From positions 1 to 64,000 of the IMG/VR virus record IMGVR_UViG_3300024492_000057: 64,000 bases of DNA, one strand, 5' to 3'. This stretch comes from a virus. The position numbers and the translations under genes are program-made. This document shows, one piece after another, positions 28,507-36,853 of this stretch. The notes beneath the pieces are model-generated. The model saw only the letters and a program-made list of their open reading frames with translations, was not told the DNA's origin and did no database searches. Position 1 is the stretch's first letter; each line of letters begins with the position of its first letter.

Positions 28507-29212
28507 GCTCAAACAATCTGCTCATACTCTGGAAACTGACGAACTTCTAAAGCTATTAGAAGAAACTGAAGTTAAAACAGACGAACCAGTTCAATTTGAA
28601 GATGACGTTCTAAACTTTATAGCAACGTTTACTATTGAACCCGGAAATGAGAAGATTAAACAACATACTTTATATCTAATTTATAAAGCATGGAGTCAAA
28701 ATCCTTTAAAAAAGATGGTATTCCTCAATAAAATGAGGAATTACTTTGAAAGTTGTCAAGTATCCGGGAGCGCAGGATACTTAATTAATCAAAACGCAAT
28801 TAAGTTAACCCACTCAGCCTATAAATACTTTTCTAATAGGAATATTAGAATTAATAGTAAAGCATGGGCTAAGCACTTTGAAAATTTCCTTAAATTTCAT
28901 GCATTAGATAAGGGTAATTTCTGGATTCATCAGGAAATATTATATTTTATATACGATAAATTCTGTTATGCAACTGGTTTAGCTAATCATTCCAGCAAAC
29001 ATTTCAGTAAACCGACGTTCTTTATCTATTGTCAATTATATTTACCAACTAAGAAGACCAAAAAAGGTATATTATATGGAGTTACCGATAATATACAGAA
29101 CTTCTTTCAAATAGGTCAACTAGAAAGGATGCAAAAAGAGTATGAAAAAGAAAAGAAAAAACCGAAGAAGCGAAAGCGAAAGACCAAATCTAGAACCAAG
29201 GCTCAATCTTAA
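28484..29212 (+). CDS. hypothetical basic protein, 242 aa
   Basis: GTG start inside the preceding gene. The N-terminal acidic segment is followed by a helical body with YKAWSQNPLKKMVFLNKMRN and AYKYFSNRNIRINSKAWAKH, and a strongly basic tail (KKKPKKRKRKTKSRTK). The layout suggests a DNA-binding protein with a lysine-rich arm. I do not recognise a family. The basic tail is encoded partly in the overlap with the next gene. Confidence 0.6.
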   Translation: MQDNSENKLKQSAHTLETDELLKLLEETEVKTDEPVQFEDDVLNFIATFTIEPGNEKIKQHTLYLIYKAWSQNPLKKMVFLNKMRNYFESCQVSGSAGYLINQNAIKLTHSAYKYFSNRNIRINSKAWAKHFENFLKFHALDKGNFWIHQEILYFIYDKFCYATGLANHSSKHFSKPTFFIYCQLYLPTKKTKKGILYGVTDNIQNFFQIGQLERMQKEYEKEKKKPKKRKRKTKSRTKAQS

Positions 29213-29609
29213 AACTCGTTATGACCTATACGATCAAGATTATCTACACAAACTAAGCCCAGAAGAGTTAGATTGGCTTAATAAGTTTAATAAAGAGTAT
29301 GTATCTGCAGACCTAGATACAAAAAACCCTAGAAAAAACTTTCATAAGAACAAAAAACTTAAAAAAGATTGTTATGATAGGAATAATGCTCGAAATCGGG
29401 ATATATTAACTAGAGCTAAAGCTTCAAAACAATTATTACCGTATGAAGATTTAGAAGAAGAATCTCAAAATAAAGAATATGAAGATTATTTAATCTCCAA
29501 AATGGATGAAAAAGACGCTAGAGAAGCGATCGAATGGCTAGCAGATGAGCTTGAAAAAGACGAAGAAAAGCTTGAAAGTAATTTAATTAATGAACAAAAA
29601 AAGGAATAA
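29142..29609 (+). CDS. conserved-looking phage protein of unknown function, 155 aa
   Basis: The body YDLYDQDYLHKLSPEELDWL then NKFNKEYVSADLD, and KLKKDCYDRNNARNRDILTR, reads like a small family I recall from other tailed phages, often near packaging genes (memory only, no name). It is basic at the start and very acidic at the end. It overlaps the preceding gene by 71 nt, and its end overlaps the first leftward gene by 23 nt. It could be a terminase- or scaffold-associated factor. Confidence 0.6.
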   Translation: MKKKRKNRRSESERPNLEPRLNLKTRYDLYDQDYLHKLSPEELDWLNKFNKEYVSADLDTKNPRKNFHKNKKLKKDCYDRNNARNRDILTRAKASKQLLPYEDLEEESQNKEYEDYLISKMDEKDAREAIEWLADELEKDEEKLESNLINEQKKE

Positions 29610-29889
29610 TCTGCATAACGAAAAGGGTTAATCCACCTAAAGCAGATATAATAACTACGGCATTTCTAGCAAATTGAGAATCTTTTTCTAATTGAGATAA
29701 TCTAGAACTAACTTCAAGTTCAAATAATTCCATACGTTTTTCAGCAGTAGTAGAACGTTGTTCATGACGTTCAACTACAACATTCTGACGAGTTTGCTCT
29801 TCCGCCATAGCATCTAGCTTAGCCTCAACTCGCTGTACATTATCATGAACTTTTTCAATAATTTCTATAACTAATTCTGTTTTATCCAT
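29587..29889 (-). CDS. coiled-coil protein with C-terminal membrane anchor (XhlA-like; possible holin component)
   Basis: Residues 1-70 are a coiled coil (IIEKVHDNVQRVEAKLDAMA). The last 25 (NAVVIISALGGLTLFVMQII) form one membrane helix. This is the layout of XhlA-type hemolysin/holin accessory proteins and of some virion-tail membrane anchors. It is the last gene of the leftward operon and converges with the rightward arm with a 23-nt overlap of the two stop regions. Confidence 0.6.
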   Translation of the reverse strand: MDKTELVIEIIEKVHDNVQRVEAKLDAMAEEQTRQNVVVERHEQRSTTAEKRMELFELEVSSRLSQLEKDSQFARNAVVIISALGGLTLFVMQIIPFFVH

Positions 29890-29891
29890 AA

Positions 29892-30194
29892 TTATTTCAT
29901 CAATCTAAGTAATTCTGCTACTTCTTCAGGCGATAATTCACTAACTTTACGTTCAGCTTCAACTTCTCCTGGACTTAATTGTCTTACCCCAGGATCTGAT
30001 TCTAATATATTTAAGTTAGGTTCACTTTTTAACACAAGTCCTTCAGGAGGTAAGCTTTCTAACGGCGCACGTTCACGACGTTTAGCACTTAAATCCGCAT
30101 AATTACGAGCGGCATCTTGAGCAGCCTCTGGATAAGGTTGATCTTCAATATCCGGGGTAGCTCGCATACCTTTAAGAAATTTAAATGGATGCAT
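29892..30194 (-). CDS. hypothetical acidic protein, 100 aa, virion region
   Basis: Begins MHPFKFLKGMRATPDIEDQP. It is proline- and glutamate-rich and ends with LSPEEVAELLRLMK. It overlaps the ejection-type protein gene by one base (TAATG). Probably a minor virion or assembly protein by position. Confidence 0.55.
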   Translation of the reverse strand: MHPFKFLKGMRATPDIEDQPYPEAAQDAARNYADLSAKRRERAPLESLPPEGLVLKSEPNLNILESDPGVRQLSPGEVEAERKVSELSPEEVAELLRLMK

Positions 30195-32092
30195 TACTTG
30201 TTTTCCTCATTTTCACTTAAGAACTCACGATAATCTGGATCCTGCATTAGTGCAAATAGAACAGCATTCTTAGCGCTTTCATTCTTATTAGCTAAAGCCT
30301 GCTCTAACTTCTCTCCATATAAAGCTGCACCTTTAACATTAGAAGTTTTAAGCTTCTGAGCTACACCTTGTAGTTTATCAAATGGATAACTAAACACTTT
30401 CTTAGTTAATTCAGCAGGTTTAGAAGTTACAATTTGACCAGCCTTTTGAGCTAAATTGTATCCAGTGCCTTCACCAGAACCCACAATCTGACCCCACATG
30501 GTTCTAGATAGACTTTCATGAGGTTCAATACCTTGAGCTTGACGAAGAACGGCCATTCTATCGGCTAATTTAGACCATTTACTGCCAACTTGTTCAGCAG
30601 TTCCACCTAAAGCTTTAACAGCTTCTGGACTAGAGGCTTCAATGTTCTTGAGATTAACGATCATCTCCTCTAATCCAGCTCTAGAACCTTCTACAGTAGG
30701 AGCACCAGGCATACGAGCCTTACCAAAAACATCCTTTAGTCCTTTATAAAGCTCAGTTTCACGATGTTTAAGGCTACCAAGCATCTTTGTACGCTTGTCG
30801 GCAGGTAATCCCGGTTGAAGGGCAACTTCAGGAACCATCTCTCTAAATTGGGCGAACTTAGAAGCAGCTTGGGCGTATTCAGGAATTTCACGCTTAAGAG
30901 CAACATCTAGAGATTTACCTAATTGTAATCCCTTCTGACGGGCAATATTAGCTACGTCACTAGACATACCTTGTAAACGATCAGAAAGATCATAAAAGGT
31001 ATCTTTTAAAGCTCTAGCTTCAACTGGAGTTAAATCTCCGCGAGCTTCTGGAGCTAACTTCATTAATAGAGCTTTAGATTTAGGATCAACAGTCTGTAAT
31101 AATACAGGATTATCAGCAAAGATCTGAAATAGATCATCTGAAGCGGCTTTAATTTCAGGATCTATATTGATGCGCTTAGTAGAATTTTCTAAGGAAGCAC
31201 CGACAGCTTCACCTAAAGCCTTATCAGCGGCTAAAATTTCGTCGGTAATTGTACTTGGAATTTCTTGAGAAAGCTTAGCAACTTTAGCTTTACCGGCAGA
31301 AGTATCAAAATGAACACCTTCTTTACCCATTTCATAAGCTTCACCTAGCTTACGGGTAAAGTCGAATTTCTTAGGAATATCTGAAGCACCTTCAATTAAA
31401 GCTTTTCCACCAACCGCACCTGCGCCTAAAAGAAGACCTGCACCAGAAGCCATTCCAGCACCGGATACTATATCCATAGCCAATTCAGCTGGACGAGAGA
31501 TATCCGCCTCGGAAGACCACGCCCCATATAGAGCACCAACTGGAGCAGCTTCTATAGCACTAGCAACACCCTTACCGGCGATTTTACCAGCAGTACCACC
31601 AGCTTGACCAGCTAAAAATCTAGCGGCAGCTGGAGATAATTTACCAGCGGCACCAACTAGCTTAGCACCGCCTAAACTAGGCATAAGAGGAACTGTAGCT
31701 AATCCACCGGCAACCTCTCCGCCCATATAAGCAAGAGGAGATTCTTCAGCTAATTTCTTATTAGCAGCTTCACGTAATTTCTGATATTGACGCCATTTAT
31801 CAGGAACACTGAGCATATCAGATTTCCCAGTTAGGAGATCCGCGCCAACATCAACCCCAGCACCTAATTCGTCGGAAAAGCCCATTGTAGCGCCTTGAGC
31901 AGCGCCTGCAGCCATTGCTGGAGCAGCTTCAACGAATCCTTGAGAACCACCTTGAAGTGCTTTACCAATTTCAGGACTAACGAATGGAATAGAAAAAGAC
32001 GGAGGTTGAATCTGCTGTTTACGAAGCTGATCTTGATACTCTTCTTCTTCAAGTTGAAGTAATTCTAATTCTTCATCAGTAGATAAAGGCAT
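30194..32092 (-). CDS. internal virion / DNA-ejection-type protein, 632 aa
   Basis: An N-terminal Gln/Glu helix is followed by long Gly/Ala stretches (AAPAMAAGAAQGATMGFSDE; GMASGAGLLLGAGAVGG) that could insert into membrane, and then a helical body. This mix is typical of podovirus ejection proteins released into the cell envelope at infection. It is last in a row of four such large genes. No transglycosylase motif is seen in it. Function is assigned from composition and position. Confidence 0.6.
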   Translation of the reverse strand: MPLSTDEELELLQLEEEEYQDQLRKQQIQPPSFSIPFVSPEIGKALQGGSQGFVEAAPAMAAGAAQGATMGFSDELGAGVDVGADLLTGKSDMLSVPDKWRQYQKLREAANKKLAEESPLAYMGGEVAGGLATVPLMPSLGGAKLVGAAGKLSPAAARFLAGQAGGTAGKIAGKGVASAIEAAPVGALYGAWSSEADISRPAELAMDIVSGAGMASGAGLLLGAGAVGGKALIEGASDIPKKFDFTRKLGEAYEMGKEGVHFDTSAGKAKVAKLSQEIPSTITDEILAADKALGEAVGASLENSTKRINIDPEIKAASDDLFQIFADNPVLLQTVDPKSKALLMKLAPEARGDLTPVEARALKDTFYDLSDRLQGMSSDVANIARQKGLQLGKSLDVALKREIPEYAQAASKFAQFREMVPEVALQPGLPADKRTKMLGSLKHRETELYKGLKDVFGKARMPGAPTVEGSRAGLEEMIVNLKNIEASSPEAVKALGGTAEQVGSKWSKLADRMAVLRQAQGIEPHESLSRTMWGQIVGSGEGTGYNLAQKAGQIVTSKPAELTKKVFSYPFDKLQGVAQKLKTSNVKGAALYGEKLEQALANKNESAKNAVLFALMQDPDYREFLSENEENK

Positions 32093-33831
32093 TATTGCTC
32101 CATTGCTTTCTTAGCTTTAAGTTCTTCAATTCTAGCTTTACGTTGTTCTGGAGTTAATCCACTTTTACCAACTGGTCCACTAGGAGGAGTTTTAGCATTC
32201 TCCCTAGTCTTTTGACGGAAAAGATATGGATCTACCATTTCAATTTCTTCATCAGAAGCACCAAATGACTTCTTTAAACGCTCACGCTTACCCATTAGAA
32301 GTTCGTTATACTGAGCAGTACCGCGTTCAGCCATATGCTTAGCAATCGTAAACATCTGTTTACGGTAGCTAGGATCCATCATACCACCCTGACTTCTATT
32401 TAGGATAGCGCCCTTAAGCTGCTGAGGCCAAGACATACCAGCACGAGCTAGTGCAATTTCGCCTTCTCTTACTACAGATTCAGGATCTAATGCGCGGATA
32501 AAGCTATAAAGAGCAGCAACGTCTTGAGGACCGCCCTTTTCAAAATCATTATAACTCATAGTAGCTACTGCATTTTCCATCTTTTTAAGAGATAGATATT
32601 CTTTATCAGCAGCCTTAGAATAATCGTCTAGAGCTTTAATCTTCTGTTTTTCTTTTTTAGCATCTTGAGTGCCAGCTAAACGCATTTGCATCTCTTGTAA
32701 ACGAGCTGCACGATTTTCAGCTGCCATTTCTCTGCGCTCTTTTTGAGAATTTTTCTGATTATAAATATTAGCTAATTGAGGAAGTTGACGCTCGATATCA
32801 GCAGCTGAAGCATTTCCTTTAATTTCAAAGCCCATAGATTTGGCTAGTTGTCTATAACCTTCAGATTGAGCGCTTTTAGGATCTTCTTTTTCAAATTGAA
32901 CTTGGTCTTTATATTGACTGATTAAATTATTAGCCTGTTGTCTAAAGGCATTACCCTCAGACCCAAAATTAGCGCCTGCTGGACGTTGAATCCCGGCAAT
33001 ATCATAAGAAGTTACAGAGGAATCCCTAAATCCAGCTAAAGTATTTAAAAGATTAGCTCGATCTTGAATTTGCTGTAAACGCTCTAATGAAGCAATAGAA
33101 GGAGCACTTCCAAAATCAACAACTGTTGGTTGATCAGACTCCACTTGACGTTCAATAGCAGATGGAACTGAAAGCTTTTGAATTTCTCTTTTGATTAATT
33201 TTTCTTGTTCAGTTTCAGGAACATCTACTTCAGAAGGAGCAGTTGCATTAGGAGATTCAGTTGATGCTCCTTGTTTCAAAGCTTGAGTTTCTCCATTACC
33301 ACTATTCATTGCAGCAAGACCAGCCAAGCCTATACCCGCAGCAACTTTACCCTTATTAGCAGCAACCATTTCCTGATATTGCTGTAATTTAGCCTTTAAA
33401 GATTCAGGATGAGTTAAATCTGCGTTCTTTAATTTATCATCTAAATTAGAGACATTAAAAAAATCTTTTGACTCTAATTCAATTGTTTTAGGAGAGGCTG
33501 ATATAGCAGGTACTTGCCCGCTAGATAACGCTGGTAAATTCTTAGGTTCATAAGGAACCGGAGGACGAGAAATAGGGCCAGCTTCACCGAGAACGAATCC
33601 TTTATCTTGAGGACCACCAACTAATTGAAAGTTTGGGTCTTCCGGTAACTTAATTACTTTCTCTTCAGGAAGTTGAATACTGCTAAGCTGATCCCTCAAA
33701 GTAGGATTATCTAATTGAGCGCCGCGCTCAGCAGCTTCTTTAGCTAATTGACGATTAACAATATCGCCCTCTTCTTTTTTAAGAAGGGGAAGCAATTTTT
33801 TTAAATATTCAAGTTTTTCTCTATTAGCCAC
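32092..33831 (-). CDS. internal virion-type protein, 579 aa
   Basis: Largely helical. It has an N-terminal LEYLKKLLPLLKKEEGDIVN, a central Gly/Ala segment (KVAAGIGLAGLAAMNSGNG) and long charged coiled coils (KKEKQKIKALDDYSKAADKE). It follows the 358-aa gene with an 8-nt overlap and abuts the next by a shared base. Probably part of the internal core or ejected complex; there is no enzymatic motif. Confidence 0.55.
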   Translation of the reverse strand: MANREKLEYLKKLLPLLKKEEGDIVNRQLAKEAAERGAQLDNPTLRDQLSSIQLPEEKVIKLPEDPNFQLVGGPQDKGFVLGEAGPISRPPVPYEPKNLPALSSGQVPAISASPKTIELESKDFFNVSNLDDKLKNADLTHPESLKAKLQQYQEMVAANKGKVAAGIGLAGLAAMNSGNGETQALKQGASTESPNATAPSEVDVPETEQEKLIKREIQKLSVPSAIERQVESDQPTVVDFGSAPSIASLERLQQIQDRANLLNTLAGFRDSSVTSYDIAGIQRPAGANFGSEGNAFRQQANNLISQYKDQVQFEKEDPKSAQSEGYRQLAKSMGFEIKGNASAADIERQLPQLANIYNQKNSQKERREMAAENRAARLQEMQMRLAGTQDAKKEKQKIKALDDYSKAADKEYLSLKKMENAVATMSYNDFEKGGPQDVAALYSFIRALDPESVVREGEIALARAGMSWPQQLKGAILNRSQGGMMDPSYRKQMFTIAKHMAERGTAQYNELLMGKRERLKKSFGASDEEIEMVDPYLFRQKTRENAKTPPSGPVGKSGLTPEQRKARIEELKAKKAMEQ

Positions 33832-34900
33832 CGAAACCGCCGCCCATTTTAGACCAGTTACCGCCGAAAGACCAGCCCTTTCCGGTTACGTCTTCACTAT
33901 CAACATCAGTAGAACCTTTTCCAGGATTTAATTCGCCACCGCCGCCGCTAGTTTTAGAAGGAGCTTTTCCATACATCATTCCAACAACATTCCAAATCGT
34001 ATCATCAAAAGCTTTACCTAAAGCGGCTTGAGATTGACCTCTAGACATAGCTTGTTGTAATCCAGCTTGACCATATTGTTGTAGAGGATTTTGATAAGAT
34101 TGAGCATAAGCTAATTTATCTAGCCAATTCTGTCGCTGACGTTGTAATTGATTATATTTCTCTTGATTGGATTGTCCAACATTTTGATTAGCAATAGATT
34201 GTTTATTAGCTAAATTAGCAGCTTGAGCTGTATTCTGAGACGCAACATTCCTCTGGTTAATACCCATTTGATTCTGAACATTAAAACGTTGCATCTGATC
34301 CATTGCGCTAGCTCGCGCCGACTCTTCTCCATAATCTTGATTGCGAAGATTACTAGCCATACCAGACTGTTGAGCAATAGCTTGTAAAGCACGTTGAGCT
34401 GCTAGAGAGCTAATTCTATCGCCTTCTTCAGAAGCACGATCTGCAGCAGCTTGAGAAGCTCCTAGACGAGCAGCAATTTCAGCCCCGCCACCAGCCTGAC
34501 CGCGAGCAGCTAGATTTTGGATAATCTGTTGTTGCTTAGCTTCTAGATCTTGCTGAACACCCTGACGAGCCTTACGCATTTCTGCGGCTTCATCGGGAGT
34601 AAGTCCAGCTCTACCATATTGAGCCATTTGCTGAAGAGCTTTAACTTGAAACTGACGAGTACCCTCATCGCGTTTAATGTTCTTAAATTCAGTTACAGAA
34701 TCTTGTAAAGCTTGTTCAAGCTGAGGAGTTAAGATTCCAGCCTGTTGGTATTGATCCAGAATTAATAAAGCGGATTGATCAGGAGGCATTCCAACTTTAT
34801 CAAGCTTATCAATCATCGCTGATATAGATGCTTTCTGAGCATCATATCCACCAGATACTGTATCTTGCCCTCTTAAGCCACCAATTAATTGACCAATCAT
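33824..34900 (-). CDS. Gln/Ala-rich internal virion-type protein, 358 aa
   Basis: The middle is rich in Gln, Ala and Asn (QIIQNLAARGQAGGGAEIAA; MGINQRNVASQNTAQAANLA), and the C-terminus is Gly-rich (GKGWSFGGNWSKMGGGFGG). It resembles the Q/A-rich ejection proteins of podoviruses (compare T7 gp14-type size). Function is by analogy only. Confidence 0.55.
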   Translation of the reverse strand: MIGQLIGGLRGQDTVSGGYDAQKASISAMIDKLDKVGMPPDQSALLILDQYQQAGILTPQLEQALQDSVTEFKNIKRDEGTRQFQVKALQQMAQYGRAGLTPDEAAEMRKARQGVQQDLEAKQQQIIQNLAARGQAGGGAEIAARLGASQAAADRASEEGDRISSLAAQRALQAIAQQSGMASNLRNQDYGEESARASAMDQMQRFNVQNQMGINQRNVASQNTAQAANLANKQSIANQNVGQSNQEKYNQLQRQRQNWLDKLAYAQSYQNPLQQYGQAGLQQAMSRGQSQAALGKAFDDTIWNVVGMMYGKAPSKTSGGGGELNPGKGSTDVDSEDVTGKGWSFGGNWSKMGGGFGG

Positions 34901-34912
34901 CCTTATTTTCCT

Positions 34913-36400
34913 TTAAGCTTTCTTCTTAAGCTTTCTAAACGTTTTAAACTCTTTTTCAAGATTTTTTAAATTCTGTTCATGAGCTAAACGATCTGCTTCA
35001 TTCTTCTGCATTTGTTCTAGACCTAATTTAGCTCTAGCTAGGTATTGATTCTGAAGATCTGACTCACTAGCATTTAATGTTCCAGTTTGGAACTGATCGG
35101 CTAATTGACCGGTTTTAGCCCAATTTAGAGCTTCATCTAAATTAACAGCATCGCCACGCATTCCGGTAGCTTGAGAATAGGCGGATTTAATTAAATTCTC
35201 CATATCTTTATTGCTACCAGCTATTTCACCAACAAGCGGACTCTTACTAAATCCAGAGCCAACTTCAGAAATATTCTTTAGATGTTCACGCTCTTGTCCA
35301 ACGCCAGATTCATATGCACGACGCTGTTGTTGGATTGCTTCATTTAGATTAGCAATAGAACTTACAGCAAATGGATTTTCAGCTAACTTACCAGCAACTT
35401 CAGGCTGAGCAGTATATTGTTGTAGAAGCTTAGCTTGCTCAGTTCCACTCATAAACTGACCACCGAGTTTACCGAGCATTTGAGCTTTAGCTAAATCAGC
35501 TTGAGTTTGAGCCGCCTGTTTTGTATTATAAAGTTGATTAATTGAAACATAGGGAGAAATGTCAGCTCCGAAAAGAGTAGATCCTTCACCTAGAACACCA
35601 CCAGAAACAGTCTTAAGGTTATTTAAAGTAGCTTCATCTAGTTCAATAGGCGCTTCTTCAGTTCCCGGTTTACCAATCTTATTCAAAATATCCTGATATT
35701 GAGCCTGTTGAGCAGCTAATTGAGCAGCCATAGCTGCATCATAATCACTAATTGATTGACCAAGTTTACCTTTAGTTGATTCAGCAATCTGACGAGCTTG
35801 ACCTTGTAATTCTTTACCTTGTTCGGTAGCTGCAGTAATTTGACGCTCAGCTTCAGATCCTACACCAACAGTTCCAGCTCTAGCCTGACGAAGCTGCTGT
35901 TGACCGGTTTGACCGAGAAGCATTTGATCAAGACGCTGTTGACCTGCTGAATAAGTTGGACGACCTTGCCCTACATAACGTTGTAGAAGACCAAAACGAC
36001 CAGCCTGAGATCCACCAGCGCGAGCTAATGATTCAGCTTCCTGAGCCCTAGCTCTAACTTCATCCGCGTTCTGGACACCGGTAGGACCTTTAAACTCTGC
36101 GCCTAGAACGTTTTGAACGGTTTTAACATCTTCGTCGCCAGTTTGACCAGTTGCTCCCTGGATAATCTGACCGGCACGTTGTTCTTGTTCACCCAAACGG
36201 GCCTTTTCTTCGCCAATTTTCTGCTGAAACTGCTGACCAGCTTGAGAAACAGCTCCACGAGCCTGTTGACCAGCCTGTTGAACACCAGATGCAACAGTTT
36301 GACCTAATTTATTAGATCTATTAGACTGTAAATACCTACTGAGGTTGGTAAATCCAGATCCAGCTTGATTAGGTTTAATTGTGGGAGGTAGAATAGCCAA
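34913..36400 (-). CDS. Gln/Ala-rich coiled-coil internal virion-type protein, 495 aa (TTG start)
   Basis: TTG 36400 is preceded by GAGGATATAAC, and reads MAILPPTIKPNQAGSGF. It is almost wholly Gln/Ala/Gly helix (QAGQQARGAVSQAGQQFQQK; AAMAAQLAAQQAQYQDILNK). It is the first gene after a TTAACAACTATATATT element, so it starts the ejection-protein transcription unit. No catalytic motif is visible. Confidence 0.6.
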   Translation of the reverse strand: MAILPPTIKPNQAGSGFTNLSRYLQSNRSNKLGQTVASGVQQAGQQARGAVSQAGQQFQQKIGEEKARLGEQEQRAGQIIQGATGQTGDEDVKTVQNVLGAEFKGPTGVQNADEVRARAQEAESLARAGGSQAGRFGLLQRYVGQGRPTYSAGQQRLDQMLLGQTGQQQLRQARAGTVGVGSEAERQITAATEQGKELQGQARQIAESTKGKLGQSISDYDAAMAAQLAAQQAQYQDILNKIGKPGTEEAPIELDEATLNNLKTVSGGVLGEGSTLFGADISPYVSINQLYNTKQAAQTQADLAKAQMLGKLGGQFMSGTEQAKLLQQYTAQPEVAGKLAENPFAVSSIANLNEAIQQQRRAYESGVGQEREHLKNISEVGSGFSKSPLVGEIAGSNKDMENLIKSAYSQATGMRGDAVNLDEALNWAKTGQLADQFQTGTLNASESDLQNQYLARAKLGLEQMQKNEADRLAHEQNLKNLEKEFKTFRKLKKKA

Positions 36401-36412
36401 AGTTATATCCTC

Positions 36413-36428
36413 AATATATAGTTGTTAA
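36413..36428 (-). promoter_or_regulatory. TTAACAACTATAT element (proposed late promoter), site 1
   Basis: On the minus strand TTAACAACTATATATT, 12 nt upstream of the TTG start of the 495-aa virion gene, with GAGG in between. One of five copies, all in leftward-arm intergenic positions. Confidence 0.6.
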
Positions 36429-36439
36429 ATTTTCAACAT

Positions 36440-36853
36440 TTACCTAATTGCAAGTACTTTCACCCTATACAAAGCATTAGCTTGTAACCCTGTGATATGA
36501 TTGATAATTATTTGCTGATCGGTTTCAGTATAATTAATAAATACACCAGACGTAGGATATACAGAACTATTCGATAAATTATCTGCTTTTATAACAAATA
36601 ACCCCTCAACTCGATCAGTAGTGCTCTTTTTAATAATTGTAGATGTTAAAGGCTTACCATTAGCATCAACTTGTACATCTAACTCCTTGATAGTACTAGC
36701 GATATTATCTTTAAACGTTAATTTACCATTTAGAAGATCATATAATACTTCAATACCATAGTTTAATGAAACTGAAAGGGTTTTAATTAACCCCTGATAC
36801 TCAGTAGGATAATCCTGTTCATAAATTCTACGAAAATTAGGCAACCTAGCCAT
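36440..36853 (-). CDS. hypothetical virion-region protein, 137 aa
   Basis: MARLPNFRRIYEQDYPTEYQ, then beta-rich segments (DRVEGLFVIKADNLSNSSVY, DQQIIINHITGLQANALYRV). It lies directly behind the nozzle-like gene and its start overlaps that gene's end. Likely a tail or connector component; unrecognised. Confidence 0.6.
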   Translation of the reverse strand: MARLPNFRRIYEQDYPTEYQGLIKTLSVSLNYGIEVLYDLLNGKLTFKDNIASTIKELDVQVDANGKPLTSTIIKKSTTDRVEGLFVIKADNLSNSSVYPTSGVFINYTETDQQIIINHITGLQANALYRVKVLAIR

